This document shows, piece by piece, positions 1 to 7,758 of a stretch of 9,643 bases of DNA. The stretch is from CAZWHE01 sp964633825. Lineage in GTDB: Bacteria; Planctomycetota; B15-G4; CAYZWU01. The position numbers and the translations under genes are program-made. The stretch's first letter is position 1, and every line of letters starts with the position of its first letter. Below the pieces are notes generated by a model. The model was not told the origin of the DNA and did no database searches. It saw only the letters and a list, made by a program, of their open reading frames with translations. The stretch spans positions 1-9,643 of the forward strand of contig CAZWHE010000152.1 in the NCBI GenBank assembly GCA_964633825.1, in the 5' to 3' direction.

Positions 1-2
1 AT

Positions 3-3000
3 TCGGGCTTCGGGCGTGTTATGGCGGGCCTTCTCATAAAAGAACTGATTGCCAGGGGAGACATCCAGCGCTGTCTCATCTGCTGTCCCGGCAACCTGGC
101 GACCCAGTGGCAGGATGAGCTTTTTGACCGTTTCAATCTTCATTTCGATATTATTTCCCGTTCTTCTTTCGAGGAAGCCAGAACCGGGAATCCCTATATA
201 GAAAAAAACTTCATCATCAGCCGCCTCGACCAAATGAGCCGGAACGATGATATTCAAGCCAAGCTGAGACAGGCGGATTGGGATCTCGTGATCTGCGACG
301 AGGCGCACAAGATGTCTGCGTCTTTCTATGGCTATGAGCTCAAGGAAACAAAACGTCGAAAACTTGGCCGGCTTCTCGGAGGCCGGGCCCGCCATTTCCT
401 GCTCATGACAGCGACTCCCCACAATGGAAAGGAGGAGGACTTCCAGCTTTTCATGGCCTTGCTCGATGCGGACCGTTTTGAAGGGAAGTTTCGTGACGGC
501 ACGCACGTTGTCGATACGGGCGACATGATGCGCCGCATGATCAAGGAGGACATGTACAGGTTTGACGGGACACACCTCTTCCCGGAGCGGATAGCAAACA
601 CTGTCAATTACGCCCTATCTGACCTCGAGGCCAGACTCTACAAGGAGGTAACCACCTACGTTCGCGAGGAGATGAACCGTGCTGATCGTCTTGTCGCAGA
701 AGGAGAAGGACGACGGGGCAATACCGTCGGTTTCGCTCTGACTGTCCTGCAGCGCCGTCTTGCGTCATCGCCGGAAGCGATCTGGCGTTCCCTGCAACGC
801 CGTGTGGAACGACTGGAAAAACGCCTCCGGGAGGAAGAGCTCCTCAAGCGGGGAGCCGAGGTAGGAATTGACACAACTACAGGCCTGGGAGGTTATGACG
901 AAGACGACATCGTGGACCTCGAGGACGCGCCTGCCGAAGAATTAGAGGAGATCGAGGAAAAGGTCGTGGACCTTGCTTCTGCGGCACGAACGATCGCCGA
1001 GCTCAAAGCCGAAATCGTCATTCTCCAAGACCTTGAAAAACTGGCGCGGGAAGTCAGGAACAGCGGAATAGACAAGAAATGGGAAGAGTTCTCCCTCCTG
1101 CTTCAGGATGGGGAGGAGATGTTCGACTCCGCCGGAAGTCGCCGCAAGCTCATAGTTTTTACAGAGCACAAAGACACGTTGCATTTCCTGGCTGAAAGGA
1201 TCGAGACGCTTCTTGGTCGCGAGGAGGCGGTGATCATCATTCATGGCAGCATGGGAAGGGAAGACAGACGCAAAGCACAGGAGCGTTTCACTCATGAAAA
1301 GGACGTGCTCGTTCTCGTGGCGACGGACGCGGCCGGCGAGGGTATCAACCTCCAGCGTGCCCATCTCATGGTCAACTACGACCTTCCATGGAACCCCAAC
1401 AGGATCGAACAGCGCTTCGGCCGCATCCACCGCATCGGCCAGACCGAGGTTTGCCATCTATGGAACCTGGTTGCAGAGGAAACGAGGGAGGGCGATGTCT
1501 TCAAGAGGCTTTTCGGCAAACTTCAGGCTGAGCGGGAAGCCCTGGGCGGAAAGGTGTTCGATGTTTTGGGAAAGGTGTTCCGCGAGAAGAGTCTCCGCAA
1601 GCTGCTGATTGAAGCGATACGCTACGGCGAACAGCCGGAAGTGCGTGAACGTCTCCGGCAGATCATGGATAACGCTTTTGACAAGGAAAAACTGCAGGAG
1701 CTTATCGAGGAAAGGGCTCTTGTCCACGATTCCATGGATCTGAGCAAAGTGCAGGCGATTCGCGAGGAGATGGAGCGTGCTGAGGCCCGCAAGCTTCAAC
1801 CACATTTTATTTCCGCGTTTTTCATAGAAGCCTTCAGGAGGCTTGGCGGGTCCATTCACGAGCGCGAATCACGCCGTTACGAAATCACTAACGTTCCGGG
1901 CGCTGTCCGCCAAAGGGATCGGCAGGTCGGGGTCGGGGAGATTGTTCTCGGGAAGTATGAACGGGTGACTTTTCATAAGGAAAGCGTTTCCAGGGAGGGC
2001 AAGCCCATGGCCGCCTTCCTCTGTCCCGGACATCCCCTTATGAACGCGGTTATCGATCTCACCCTGGAACGTTACAGGGATGTCATGAAGACGGGTGCTG
2101 TCCTGGTCGATCCAAATGATCCCGGCGAGGATCTGAATGCCTTGTTTTTCCTGGAGCACGAGCTTCAAGATTCCCGCGCGGACAAGGCCGGGAACCGCAG
2201 GTCGATTTCGCGCCGTATCCAGTTCGTCCGAATAAACAGCGATGGAGAAATGGAGAACGCGGGGTATGCCCCTTATCTCGACTGCCGGCCGATCCCCGAC
2301 GAAGAGCGGGAACTCTGCTCCGATGCTCTCGACGCTGAATGGCTCTGCCAGGATCTCGAGACGAAGGTCCAGAGCTATGCCATAGCCGAAATCGTTCCCG
2401 GCCACTTGGAAGAGGTCCGAGCAATAAGGCTTAAGCTTATCGAGAAGACCGCGACTGCCGTCAAAGACAGGCTGACCAAGGAGATCAACTACTGGGATCA
2501 CCGGGCCGAGGAGCTCAAGGCTCGGGAACTGTCCGGCAAGAAGCCGAAACTGAACTCCGGCAAGGCACGGCAGCGGGCGGACGATCTGCAGGAGCGTCTC
2601 CGGAGAAGGATGGAAGAACTGGAACAAGAAAAACAGATTTCCGCCCTTCCTCCGGTTGTGACGGGGGGAGCGCTCGTGGTACCCATCGGGCTTCTGGCAA
2701 GGCTTCGTGGAGAGCGTGACGCCGCTCCCGCGACCTTTGCGCGGGAAAAGAAGCGGTCAGAGATGCTGGCCATGGCGGCCGTGATGGAAGCGGAACAGAA
2801 ACTTGGTTACAAACCTGAGGATGTATCAAAGAGAAACCTCGGCTACGACGTGGAGTCCAGAGATCCCGGGACCGGAAACCTTCGATTCATCGAGGTAAAA
2901 GGACGCGTTGAGGGCGCGGAAACAGTCACCATTACAAAGAATGAAATCCTGACCGCATTCAACAAGCCCGACAATTTCATTCTCGCCCTTTGCATTCTTC

Positions 3001-3185
3001 CGCCGCGGTCCGAATCCGGCGATGATACCGGTGACATAGGACAAAGGCCCGAGGAATACGGCGGCGTAGAAGGGGTCAGAGCCTTTTACTTGCGCCGCCC
3101 ATTCAAAACCGAGCCTGATTTCGGCGTCACGAGCGTGAACTACAACCTGGAGGAACTGCTTGCGAAAGGGGAGGAGCCTGCGTGA
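3..3185 (+). CDS. SNF2/RapA-type DEAH helicase with C-terminal DUF3883 domain (5' partial)
   Basis: Predicted ATP-dependent DNA translocase of a defence locus. Numbering from the in-frame ATG at 21: motif II is DEAH (93-96), motif III is MTATPHNG (129-136), then a charged coiled-coil insert (about 255-345) with an acidic patch near 293-317. The second helicase lobe has ATDAAGEGINLQ (434-445) and RFGRIHRIGQ (465-474). A second charged helical stretch lies at about 800-875. The C-terminus (about 905-1040) resembles DUF3883, with GYD (D943) and IEVKG (E958, K960) as in PD-(D/E)XK folds. The frame is open to the window edge, and the ATG at 21 falls inside the motif I region, so the true start and roughly 100 N-terminal residues are upstream. 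At the place where a Walker A lysine-threonine is expected, the sequence reads GFGRVMAG, which is unusual. The stop overlaps the next gene's start. Family assignment is strong; nuclease activity is inference. Confidence 0.93.
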   Translation, partial: SGFGRVMAGLLIKELIARGDIQRCLICCPGNLATQWQDELFDRFNLHFDIISRSSFEEARTGNPYIEKNFIISRLDQMSRNDDIQAKLRQADWDLVICDEAHKMSASFYGYELKETKRRKLGRLLGGRARHFLLMTATPHNGKEEDFQLFMALLDADRFEGKFRDGTHVVDTGDMMRRMIKEDMYRFDGTHLFPERIANTVNYALSDLEARLYKEVTTYVREEMNRADRLVAEGEGRRGNTVGFALTVLQRRLASSPEAIWRSLQRRVERLEKRLREEELLKRGAEVGIDTTTGLGGYDEDDIVDLEDAPAEELEEIEEKVVDLASAARTIAELKAEIVILQDLEKLAREVRNSGIDKKWEEFSLLLQDGEEMFDSAGSRRKLIVFTEHKDTLHFLAERIETLLGREEAVIIIHGSMGREDRRKAQERFTHEKDVLVLVATDAAGEGINLQRAHLMVNYDLPWNPNRIEQRFGRIHRIGQTEVCHLWNLVAEETREGDVFKRLFGKLQAEREALGGKVFDVLGKVFREKSLRKLLIEAIRYGEQPEVRERLRQIMDNAFDKEKLQELIEERALVHDSMDLSKVQAIREEMERAEARKLQPHFISAFFIEAFRRLGGSIHERESRRYEITNVPGAVRQRDRQVGVGEIVLGKYERVTFHKESVSREGKPMAAFLCPGHPLMNAVIDLTLERYRDVMKTGAVLVDPNDPGEDLNALFFLEHELQDSRADKAGNRRSISRRIQFVRINSDGEMENAGYAPYLDCRPIPDEERELCSDALDAEWLCQDLETKVQSYAIAEIVPGHLEEVRAIRLKLIEKTATAVKDRLTKEINYWDHRAEELKARELSGKKPKLNSGKARQRADDLQERLRRRMEELEQEKQISALPPVVTGGALVVPIGLLARLRGERDAAPATFAREKKRSEMLAMAAVMEAEQKLGYKPEDVSKRNLGYDVESRDPGTGNLRFIEVKGRVEGAETVTITKNEILTAFNKPDNFILALCILPPRSESGDDTGDIGQRPEEYGGVEGVRAFYLRRPFKTEPDFGVTSVNYNLEELLAKGEEPA
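3172..3176 (+). promoter_or_regulatory. Ribosome binding site for the Schlafen-like gene
   Basis: AGGAG (within GGGGAGGAG) lies 5 bases before the GTG at 3182, inside the last codons of the helicase gene. It favours the GTG start, which overlaps the helicase TGA as GTGA, over the internal ATG at 3215. This arrangement suggests translational coupling. Confidence 0.7.
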
Positions 3186-4837
3186 CGTTATCTCTCAGTC
3201 AGTTCCATGAGTTGATGAAAAGGAAAGAGGATGAACACCTCGAGTTCAAGGAGGCCAAGGGAGGATTCCATTTCGAAAAGCTTGTGAAATACTGCGCCGC
3301 CCTTGCCAATGAAGGGGGCGGTGTGATAGTGCTGGGCGTCACGGATACTCCCCCCCGAATTGTTGTAGGAACTCGGGCCTTCAGTGATCTTGAACGGACC
3401 AAGGCGGGGCTTGTCGATCGCCTGCGTCTCAGGATAGAAGCGGAGCAGATCCTCCATGACGATGGCCGCGTCCTCCTTTTCAAAGTGCCGCCGAGGCCGG
3501 CCGGAATGCCCGTTCACCACATGGGCACTTACTGGATGCGGGGGGGCGACAGCCTTGTCCCCATGACACAGGATATGCTCAAACGGGTCTTCGAGGAAAC
3601 GGGGCCGGATTTCTCCGCCGGGATCTGCAACGGGGCATCCTTCTCCGATCTTGATCCCTTGGCGATAGAACGGTTCCGCGAGCTCTGGCAGAAAAAGTCC
3701 GGCGGGCAATCACTGAGCAAGCTGTCCGACGAACAGCTTCTCGAAGACGCCGAGCTTATCGTTGACGGTGCAGTGACCTACGCAGCCCTGATTCTCTTCG
3801 GATCAAAGAGGCCGCTTGGGAAATACTTGGCCCAGGCCGAAGTGATATTCGAGTACCGCTCCAGCGAGGCCTCGGTCCCTTTCCAGCAGAGGGTCGAGTG
3901 GCGAGAGGGTTTCTTTTTGTATTTCGAGGATCTCTGGACCACGATCAGTCTTCGAAACGAAGTCCAGCAGTTCCGGGACGGGCTCTTTGTATGGGACATC
4001 CCCACTTTCAACGAATCGGTGGTGCGTGAGGTAATACTCAACGCGATCGGCCACAGGGATTACCGGCTGGGCGGATCGATCTTCGTGCGGCAGTATCCGC
4101 GCAGGCTGGAGCTTGTCAGTCCGGGAGGTTTTCCGCCCGGCATCACCCCGGAGAACATCCTCTGGCGCCAGAATCCTCGCAATAGAAGGATTGCCGAGGC
4201 CTTTGCGCGTTGCGGGCTCGTGGAGCGTTCGGGCCAGGGCGCGAACTGTATGTTCGAGGAGTGCGTCAAGGAGAGCAAGCCGCGGCCGGATTTCACGGGA
4301 ACCGACGACTACCAGGTCTCCGTATCTCTCCTCGGCGAGGTCCAGGACCCTCGCTTTCTCAAGTTCATCGAGCTTGTCGGGAATGAGAAGCAGATATCCT
4401 TCTCGACCGAAAACCTCATTGTTCTTGATCTCGTTCACCGGGAACAGAAAATCCCAGCCGAGCTGAAGGTTTTTCTGAATGATTTGAAAAATTGCGGCAT
4501 TGTAGAGACCGTCAGCCGCGGCCGCGGGACCCGTTACATCCTTTCGCGCAGGCTTTACGGTTTCATTGGGAAGAAGGGTGAGTACACCCGCAGGCGCGGC
4601 CTTGACCGCGAAATGAGCAAGGAACTCGTCCTCAAACATATTCGAGACAACAAGGCTGAGGGGAGCAGGCTCCAGGAACTGATGCAGGTGCTGCGCGGGT
4701 ACTCTCGCTATCAAGTACAAGCTCTTCTGCGCGAGCTCAAGGCGGCCGGTCTGATTCATTGCGTCGGCCGGACCAGCTCTGCGAAATGGTACCCTCTCCA
4801 GGCTCGAAATCGATCAGACGATCCCGGAACCCAATAA
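3182..4837 (+). CDS. Schlafen AlbA_2 domain and GHKL ATPase-like protein (COG2865 type) with C-terminal winged helix
   Basis: 551 residues from a GTG start. The N-terminal AlbA_2/Schlafen domain (about 8-130) has EDEHLEFK (16-23), then ALANEGGGVIVLGVTD (40-55). The middle (about 270-360) is an HATPase_c_4-like GHKL fold: N-box E283/N287 followed by HRDY (291-294), SPGGFPPGIT (313-322) and GLVERSGQG (345-353). The C-terminal part (about 470-540) looks like a winged helix, with a predicted recognition helix near 507-522. Families of this build are usually annotated as ATP-binding transcriptional regulators; the Schlafen domain in animals and some bacteria is an RNase. Here it could be a regulator of the locus, an RNA-cutting effector, or an ATP-gated nucleic-acid sensor. 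It overlaps the helicase gene by four bases and is followed by the only real spacer in the window, which carries a repeated motif it might bind. Domain calls are firm; role is open. Confidence 0.9.
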   Translation: MTLSLSQFHELMKRKEDEHLEFKEAKGGFHFEKLVKYCAALANEGGGVIVLGVTDTPPRIVVGTRAFSDLERTKAGLVDRLRLRIEAEQILHDDGRVLLFKVPPRPAGMPVHHMGTYWMRGGDSLVPMTQDMLKRVFEETGPDFSAGICNGASFSDLDPLAIERFRELWQKKSGGQSLSKLSDEQLLEDAELIVDGAVTYAALILFGSKRPLGKYLAQAEVIFEYRSSEASVPFQQRVEWREGFFLYFEDLWTTISLRNEVQQFRDGLFVWDIPTFNESVVREVILNAIGHRDYRLGGSIFVRQYPRRLELVSPGGFPPGITPENILWRQNPRNRRIAEAFARCGLVERSGQGANCMFEECVKESKPRPDFTGTDDYQVSVSLLGEVQDPRFLKFIELVGNEKQISFSTENLIVLDLVHREQKIPAELKVFLNDLKNCGIVETVSRGRGTRYILSRRLYGFIGKKGEYTRRRGLDREMSKELVLKHIRDNKAEGSRLQELMQVLRGYSRYQVQALLRELKAAGLIHCVGRTSSAKWYPLQARNRSDDPGTQ

Positions 4838-4853
4838 CGCAACCAACTTGCGT
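4837..4853. repeat. Inverted repeat ACGCAA-N5-TTGCGT after the Schlafen-like gene
   Basis: Six-base arms (4837-4842 and 4848-4853) around CCAAC, starting on the last base of the TAA stop. No U-run follows, so it is a poor intrinsic terminator. The right half, AACTTGCGT (4845-4853), recurs as an exact reverse complement at 4947-4955, so an operator is possible. Both arms are short and chance is not excluded. Confidence 0.45.
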
Positions 4854-4866
4854 ATTAGATCGCATG

Positions 4867-4894
4867 TTGGAGATTATTGTTTATGCAATATGTT
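4867..4894 (+). promoter_or_regulatory. Possible sigma-70-like promoter for the methylase-ATPase pair
   Basis: TTGGAG (4867-4872) and TATGTT (4889-4894), each matching four of six consensus bases, with a 16-base spacer. It lies about 85 bases before the methylase start in the AT-richer gap. Such weak matches are common in AT-rich DNA, so this is only a candidate. Confidence 0.2.
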
Positions 4895-4946
4895 GATTTG
4901 CAGTAGATTAGGGCAATAAGCAGGTTTTTTTTATTCCTTTGATTCA

Positions 4947-4955
4947 ACGCAAGTT
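4947..4955 (+). repeat. Further copy of the ACGCAAGTT motif
   Basis: ACGCAAGTT here is the exact reverse complement of 4845-4853, about 100 bases upstream. AACGCAA at 4836-4842 is a shorter direct copy. Together they bracket the intergenic spacer, as operators often do. The same hexamer also occurs inside the methylase gene near 6486-6497, so the core is not unique to the spacer. Confidence 0.35.
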
Positions 4956-4966
4956 CCGCGCAAATC

Positions 4967-4970
4967 GAGG
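4967..4970 (+). promoter_or_regulatory. Ribosome binding site for the methylase gene
   Basis: GAGG lies 7 bases before the ATG at 4978 but only 1 base before the ATG at 4972. The spacing makes 4978 the preferred start, giving a protein that opens MHRKLIEVALPLEAINK, as I recall for this family. Confidence 0.55.
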
Positions 4971-4977
4971 TATGTCG

Positions 4978-7740
4978 ATGCACAGAAAACTCATCGAGGT
5001 GGCCCTGCCCCTCGAGGCGATCAACAAGGCCTCCGCCCGGGAAAAATCGATCCGGCACGGGCACCCCTCCACCCTTCACCTTTGGTGGGCGCGCCGCCCC
5101 CTGGCCGCCTGCAGGGCCGTGCTTTTTGCTTCCCTCGTGGATGACCCGTCGAGCCGGCCCGATGAGTTTCCGACTGACGAGGTTCAGGAAAAAGAGCGCC
5201 GGCGCCTGTTCGGGATACTTGAGGAACTGGTCAAATGGGAGAACACCAACAACGAGGATGTGCTTGCGACCGCCCGTACTGAGATTGAGAAATCCACTGG
5301 CGGAAATCCGCCCCCCGTTCTCGACCCATTCTGTGGCGGAGGTTCCATCCCGCTCGAGGCGCAACGGCTCGGCCTCGAAGCCCACGGCTCCGACTTGAAT
5401 CCGGTACCTGTTCTGATCACAAAGGCCCTTATCGAGATCCCGCCGAAGTTCGCGGGCCGGCCGCCGGTCCACCCTGAAAAGGAGAAGAGCCTTCTGAAAG
5501 GTAACTGGCGCGGGGCACGAGGGCTTGCAGAGGACGTGCGCCACTACGGCCAGTGGATGCGCGACGAGGCTGAGAAGCGCATCGGCCATCTCTACCCGAA
5601 GGTGAAGCTGCCCGCGGAGCATGGCGGAGGCGAGGCCACGGTGATCGCCTGGCTCTGGGCGCGCACTGTTCAATGCCCGAACCCGGCCTGCGGGGCCGAG
5701 ATGCCGCTTGTCCGGTCCTTCTGGCTGTCGAAGAAGAAGAGAATGAAAGCCTGGATCGAGCCCGTGGTGGACAGGGAAAAGAAGACGGTCACCTTTCGGG
5801 TTCGAACAGGTGTGGGCGGACCGCCTGATGGGACAGTAAATCGCCAGGGAGCACGATGCATTGTATGCGACGGCCCAGTCCCTTTTCCCCATGTTCGGGA
5901 GGAGGGAAAAGCCGGTCGGATGAGCGCCCGGCTTATAGCGATCGTGGCAGAGGGCAATCGTCAGAGGATTTACCTCTCGCCGATGGAAGAACATGTTTCT
6001 ATTGCTCTTTCTGCAACACCGGATTGGAGACCTGACGTTGACCTTCCACATAATCCCCGTGACTTCAAAACACCAAATTATGGTATGCGGACTTTTGCCG
6101 ACCTCTTCACTCCCCGCCAGCTCACAGCGCTGACGACTTTCAGCGATCTGGTGATCGAGGCGAGAGAGCAGATACGCCGGGATGCCGTGGCCGCGGGACT
6201 CGCCGATGACAACACCCCCCTCGACGAAGGCGGAACAGGAGCGCAGGCGTACGCTGACGCGGTGGTAACGTATCTGGCATTTGCGGTGGATTATGCGTCA
6301 AACTACTGGTCTTCGTTGGCCACTCCTGCAGAGGGATTTGTACGAGGCACATTTGCACGTCAAGCATTGGCAATGGTTTGGGATTATGCGGAAACAAATA
6401 CTTTTGGCACCACTAGCGGAAATTGGATGGGGGGTATTGAGTGGATTAAGAGGGTGATTGAAGCATTACCCTCCAATGGTCTTGGCAACGCAACGCAACT
6501 CGATGCTACAGCGTCCATGTTGATAGCTGATAAGCCTTTGATCTGTACTGACCCACCTTACTATGACAACATCGGCTATGCAGACCTCTCCGACTTCTTC
6601 TATGTTTGGTTAAGACGGTCTCTCGGGAAAGTATACCCCTCACTTTTTGCTACCCTATTAACACCAAAGGCTGAGGAGTTGATTGCCACTCCATACCGGT
6701 TTGAGGGGAACAGAGCAAAGGCAGAGGAGTTCTTCGAGAAAGGACTGGCACAGGCTTTCACCCGGATGCGCGGGGCCCAGAATCAGGAATATCCTTTGAC
6801 CGTTTTTTATGCCTTCAAGCAGGCGGAGTCAGAGGGAGAAGGGAATATTGCGTCTACTGGATGGGAAACCATGCTTGAAGGGCTTCTTACGTCAGGCTTC
6901 ACCATAACGGGTACATGGCCGGTGCGTAGCGAACGTGAGGCGAGAAGTGTTGCTATTGGCACTAGCGCTCTCGCCTCCTCCATCGTCCTCGTCTGCCGCC
7001 CACGCCCCGAGGCCGCTCCCCGCACGACCCGCCGCGAGTTCCTTGCCGAGCTCAAGCGCGATCTTCCCGACGCTATCCGCAACCTCCAGCGCGGCAACAT
7101 CGCTCCCGTCGACTTGGCGCAAGCTTCCATCGGGCCGGGGATGGCGATCTTTTCCCGCTATGCTTCGATCCTCGAGGCGGATGGGAATCCGATGCGCGTC
7201 AGAACCGCCCTGGCCCTGATCAACCAGACCCTTGACGAGATCCTGACCGAGCAGGAAGGTGATTTTGACCCTGACACTCGATGGGCGCTGGCTTGGTTCG
7301 AGCAGTTCGGGATGAAAAAAGCCCCCTTCGGCGAGGCTGAGGTCCTCTCCAAGGCAAAGGACACTTCCGTGGCCGGGCTCGTGGATGCGGGGATCCTCGA
7401 GTCCAAGGCCGGCAAGGTGAGGCTTTTGAGTGGTAGCGAAATGGATGCGGAGTGGGATCCGGCTACCGATGAGAGGCTGACCGTCTGGGAAGTGACCCAC
7501 TACCTGATTCAGGCGTTGGAGCGGAAAGGGGAAGAGGCAGCAGCAGAGCTACTGGGGAAGATCGGCCCCCTCGCGCAATCGGCACGCGATCTCTCCTACA
7601 GGCTGTACCAGGTCTGCGATCACAAAGGGTGGGCGCAGGAAGCGCGCGGTTACAACGGACTCGTCGTTGCCTGGCCGGAGCTTGCGAGCTTGGCTGGAAG
7701 TGATTTGGGACAAAGAGTATCCCAGGAAGAGCTTTTCTGA
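4978..7740 (+). CDS. DUF1156 DNA methyltransferase (COG1743, predicted adenine-specific, Zn-ribbon)
   Basis: 920 residues from the ATG at 4978. It should transfer a methyl group from S-adenosylmethionine to a DNA base, probably adenine N6. The N-terminal DUF1156 region includes HPSTLHLWWARRPLAACRA (residues 29-47). The AdoMet site is LDPFCGGGSIPLEA (115-128), with SDLNPVP (138-144) as the next strand. The catalytic motif DPPYYDNIGYADLSDFF (525-541) comes about 400 residues later, so the order is AdoMet site, long insert, catalytic site, as in alpha-class enzymes. The insert holds a likely zinc ribbon: C233 and C238, then C294 and C297, and probably the target-recognition part. The C-terminal 200 residues are helical and unassigned. 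ATG at 4972 and TTG at 4939 are alternative starts. GC content falls around 6300-6660 compared with both sides. With the DUF499 ATPase 18 bases downstream, it forms the modification core of the locus. Confidence 0.94.
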   Translation: MHRKLIEVALPLEAINKASAREKSIRHGHPSTLHLWWARRPLAACRAVLFASLVDDPSSRPDEFPTDEVQEKERRRLFGILEELVKWENTNNEDVLATARTEIEKSTGGNPPPVLDPFCGGGSIPLEAQRLGLEAHGSDLNPVPVLITKALIEIPPKFAGRPPVHPEKEKSLLKGNWRGARGLAEDVRHYGQWMRDEAEKRIGHLYPKVKLPAEHGGGEATVIAWLWARTVQCPNPACGAEMPLVRSFWLSKKKRMKAWIEPVVDREKKTVTFRVRTGVGGPPDGTVNRQGARCIVCDGPVPFPHVREEGKAGRMSARLIAIVAEGNRQRIYLSPMEEHVSIALSATPDWRPDVDLPHNPRDFKTPNYGMRTFADLFTPRQLTALTTFSDLVIEAREQIRRDAVAAGLADDNTPLDEGGTGAQAYADAVVTYLAFAVDYASNYWSSLATPAEGFVRGTFARQALAMVWDYAETNTFGTTSGNWMGGIEWIKRVIEALPSNGLGNATQLDATASMLIADKPLICTDPPYYDNIGYADLSDFFYVWLRRSLGKVYPSLFATLLTPKAEELIATPYRFEGNRAKAEEFFEKGLAQAFTRMRGAQNQEYPLTVFYAFKQAESEGEGNIASTGWETMLEGLLTSGFTITGTWPVRSEREARSVAIGTSALASSIVLVCRPRPEAAPRTTRREFLAELKRDLPDAIRNLQRGNIAPVDLAQASIGPGMAIFSRYASILEADGNPMRVRTALALINQTLDEILTEQEGDFDPDTRWALAWFEQFGMKKAPFGEAEVLSKAKDTSVAGLVDAGILESKAGKVRLLSGSEMDAEWDPATDERLTVWEVTHYLIQALERKGEEAAAELLGKIGPLAQSARDLSYRLYQVCDHKGWAQEARGYNGLVVAWPELASLAGSDLGQRVSQEELF

Positions 7741-7749
7741 AAGGAAGGA
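7741..7749 (+). promoter_or_regulatory. Ribosome binding site for the HEPN-DUF499 gene
   Basis: AAGGAAGGA directly follows the methylase stop; its second AAGGA ends 9 bases before the ATG at 7759. The 18-base gap leaves no room for a promoter or terminator, so the two genes are very probably co-transcribed. Confidence 0.65.
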
Positions 7750-7758
7750 TAGAAGACC

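Larger units (their letters stand above)
4838..4977 (+). other. AT-richer intergenic spacer before the methylase gene
   Basis: A 140-base non-coding gap in an otherwise gapless locus. It holds the inverted repeat at its left end, an AT-rich middle, a run of eight T (4925-4932) without a GC-rich stem before it, and a further copy of the repeat motif at 4947-4955. It is the most likely place for a second promoter and its control sites. A TTG at 4939 opens the methylase frame slightly earlier but has no ribosome binding site. Confidence 0.6.

Noticed and set aside
21..23. ATG as true start of the helicase
   Set aside because: The frame continues upstream to the window edge, and this methionine is part of the conserved motif I region, so it is internal.
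1869..2627. 252-codon minus-strand open frame
   Set aside because: It is a shadow of the helicase middle region with low-complexity, domain-free content.
3803..4759. 318-codon minus-strand open frame
   Set aside because: It is the antisense shadow of the Schlafen-GHKL gene, whose plus-strand frame carries intact motifs; no family features are seen in the shadow.
4925..4932. T-run as an intrinsic terminator
   Set aside because: The bases before it (GGGCAATAAGCAGG) form no GC-rich stem, and it sits downstream of the possible promoter and just before the methylase start.
4855..6051. 398-codon open frame on the minus strand across the spacer and the methylase 5' half
   Set aside because: It overlaps conserved DUF1156 and AdoMet motifs on the plus strand, has no recognisable domain, and its start lies inside the methylase; long antisense frames are common in GC-rich genes.
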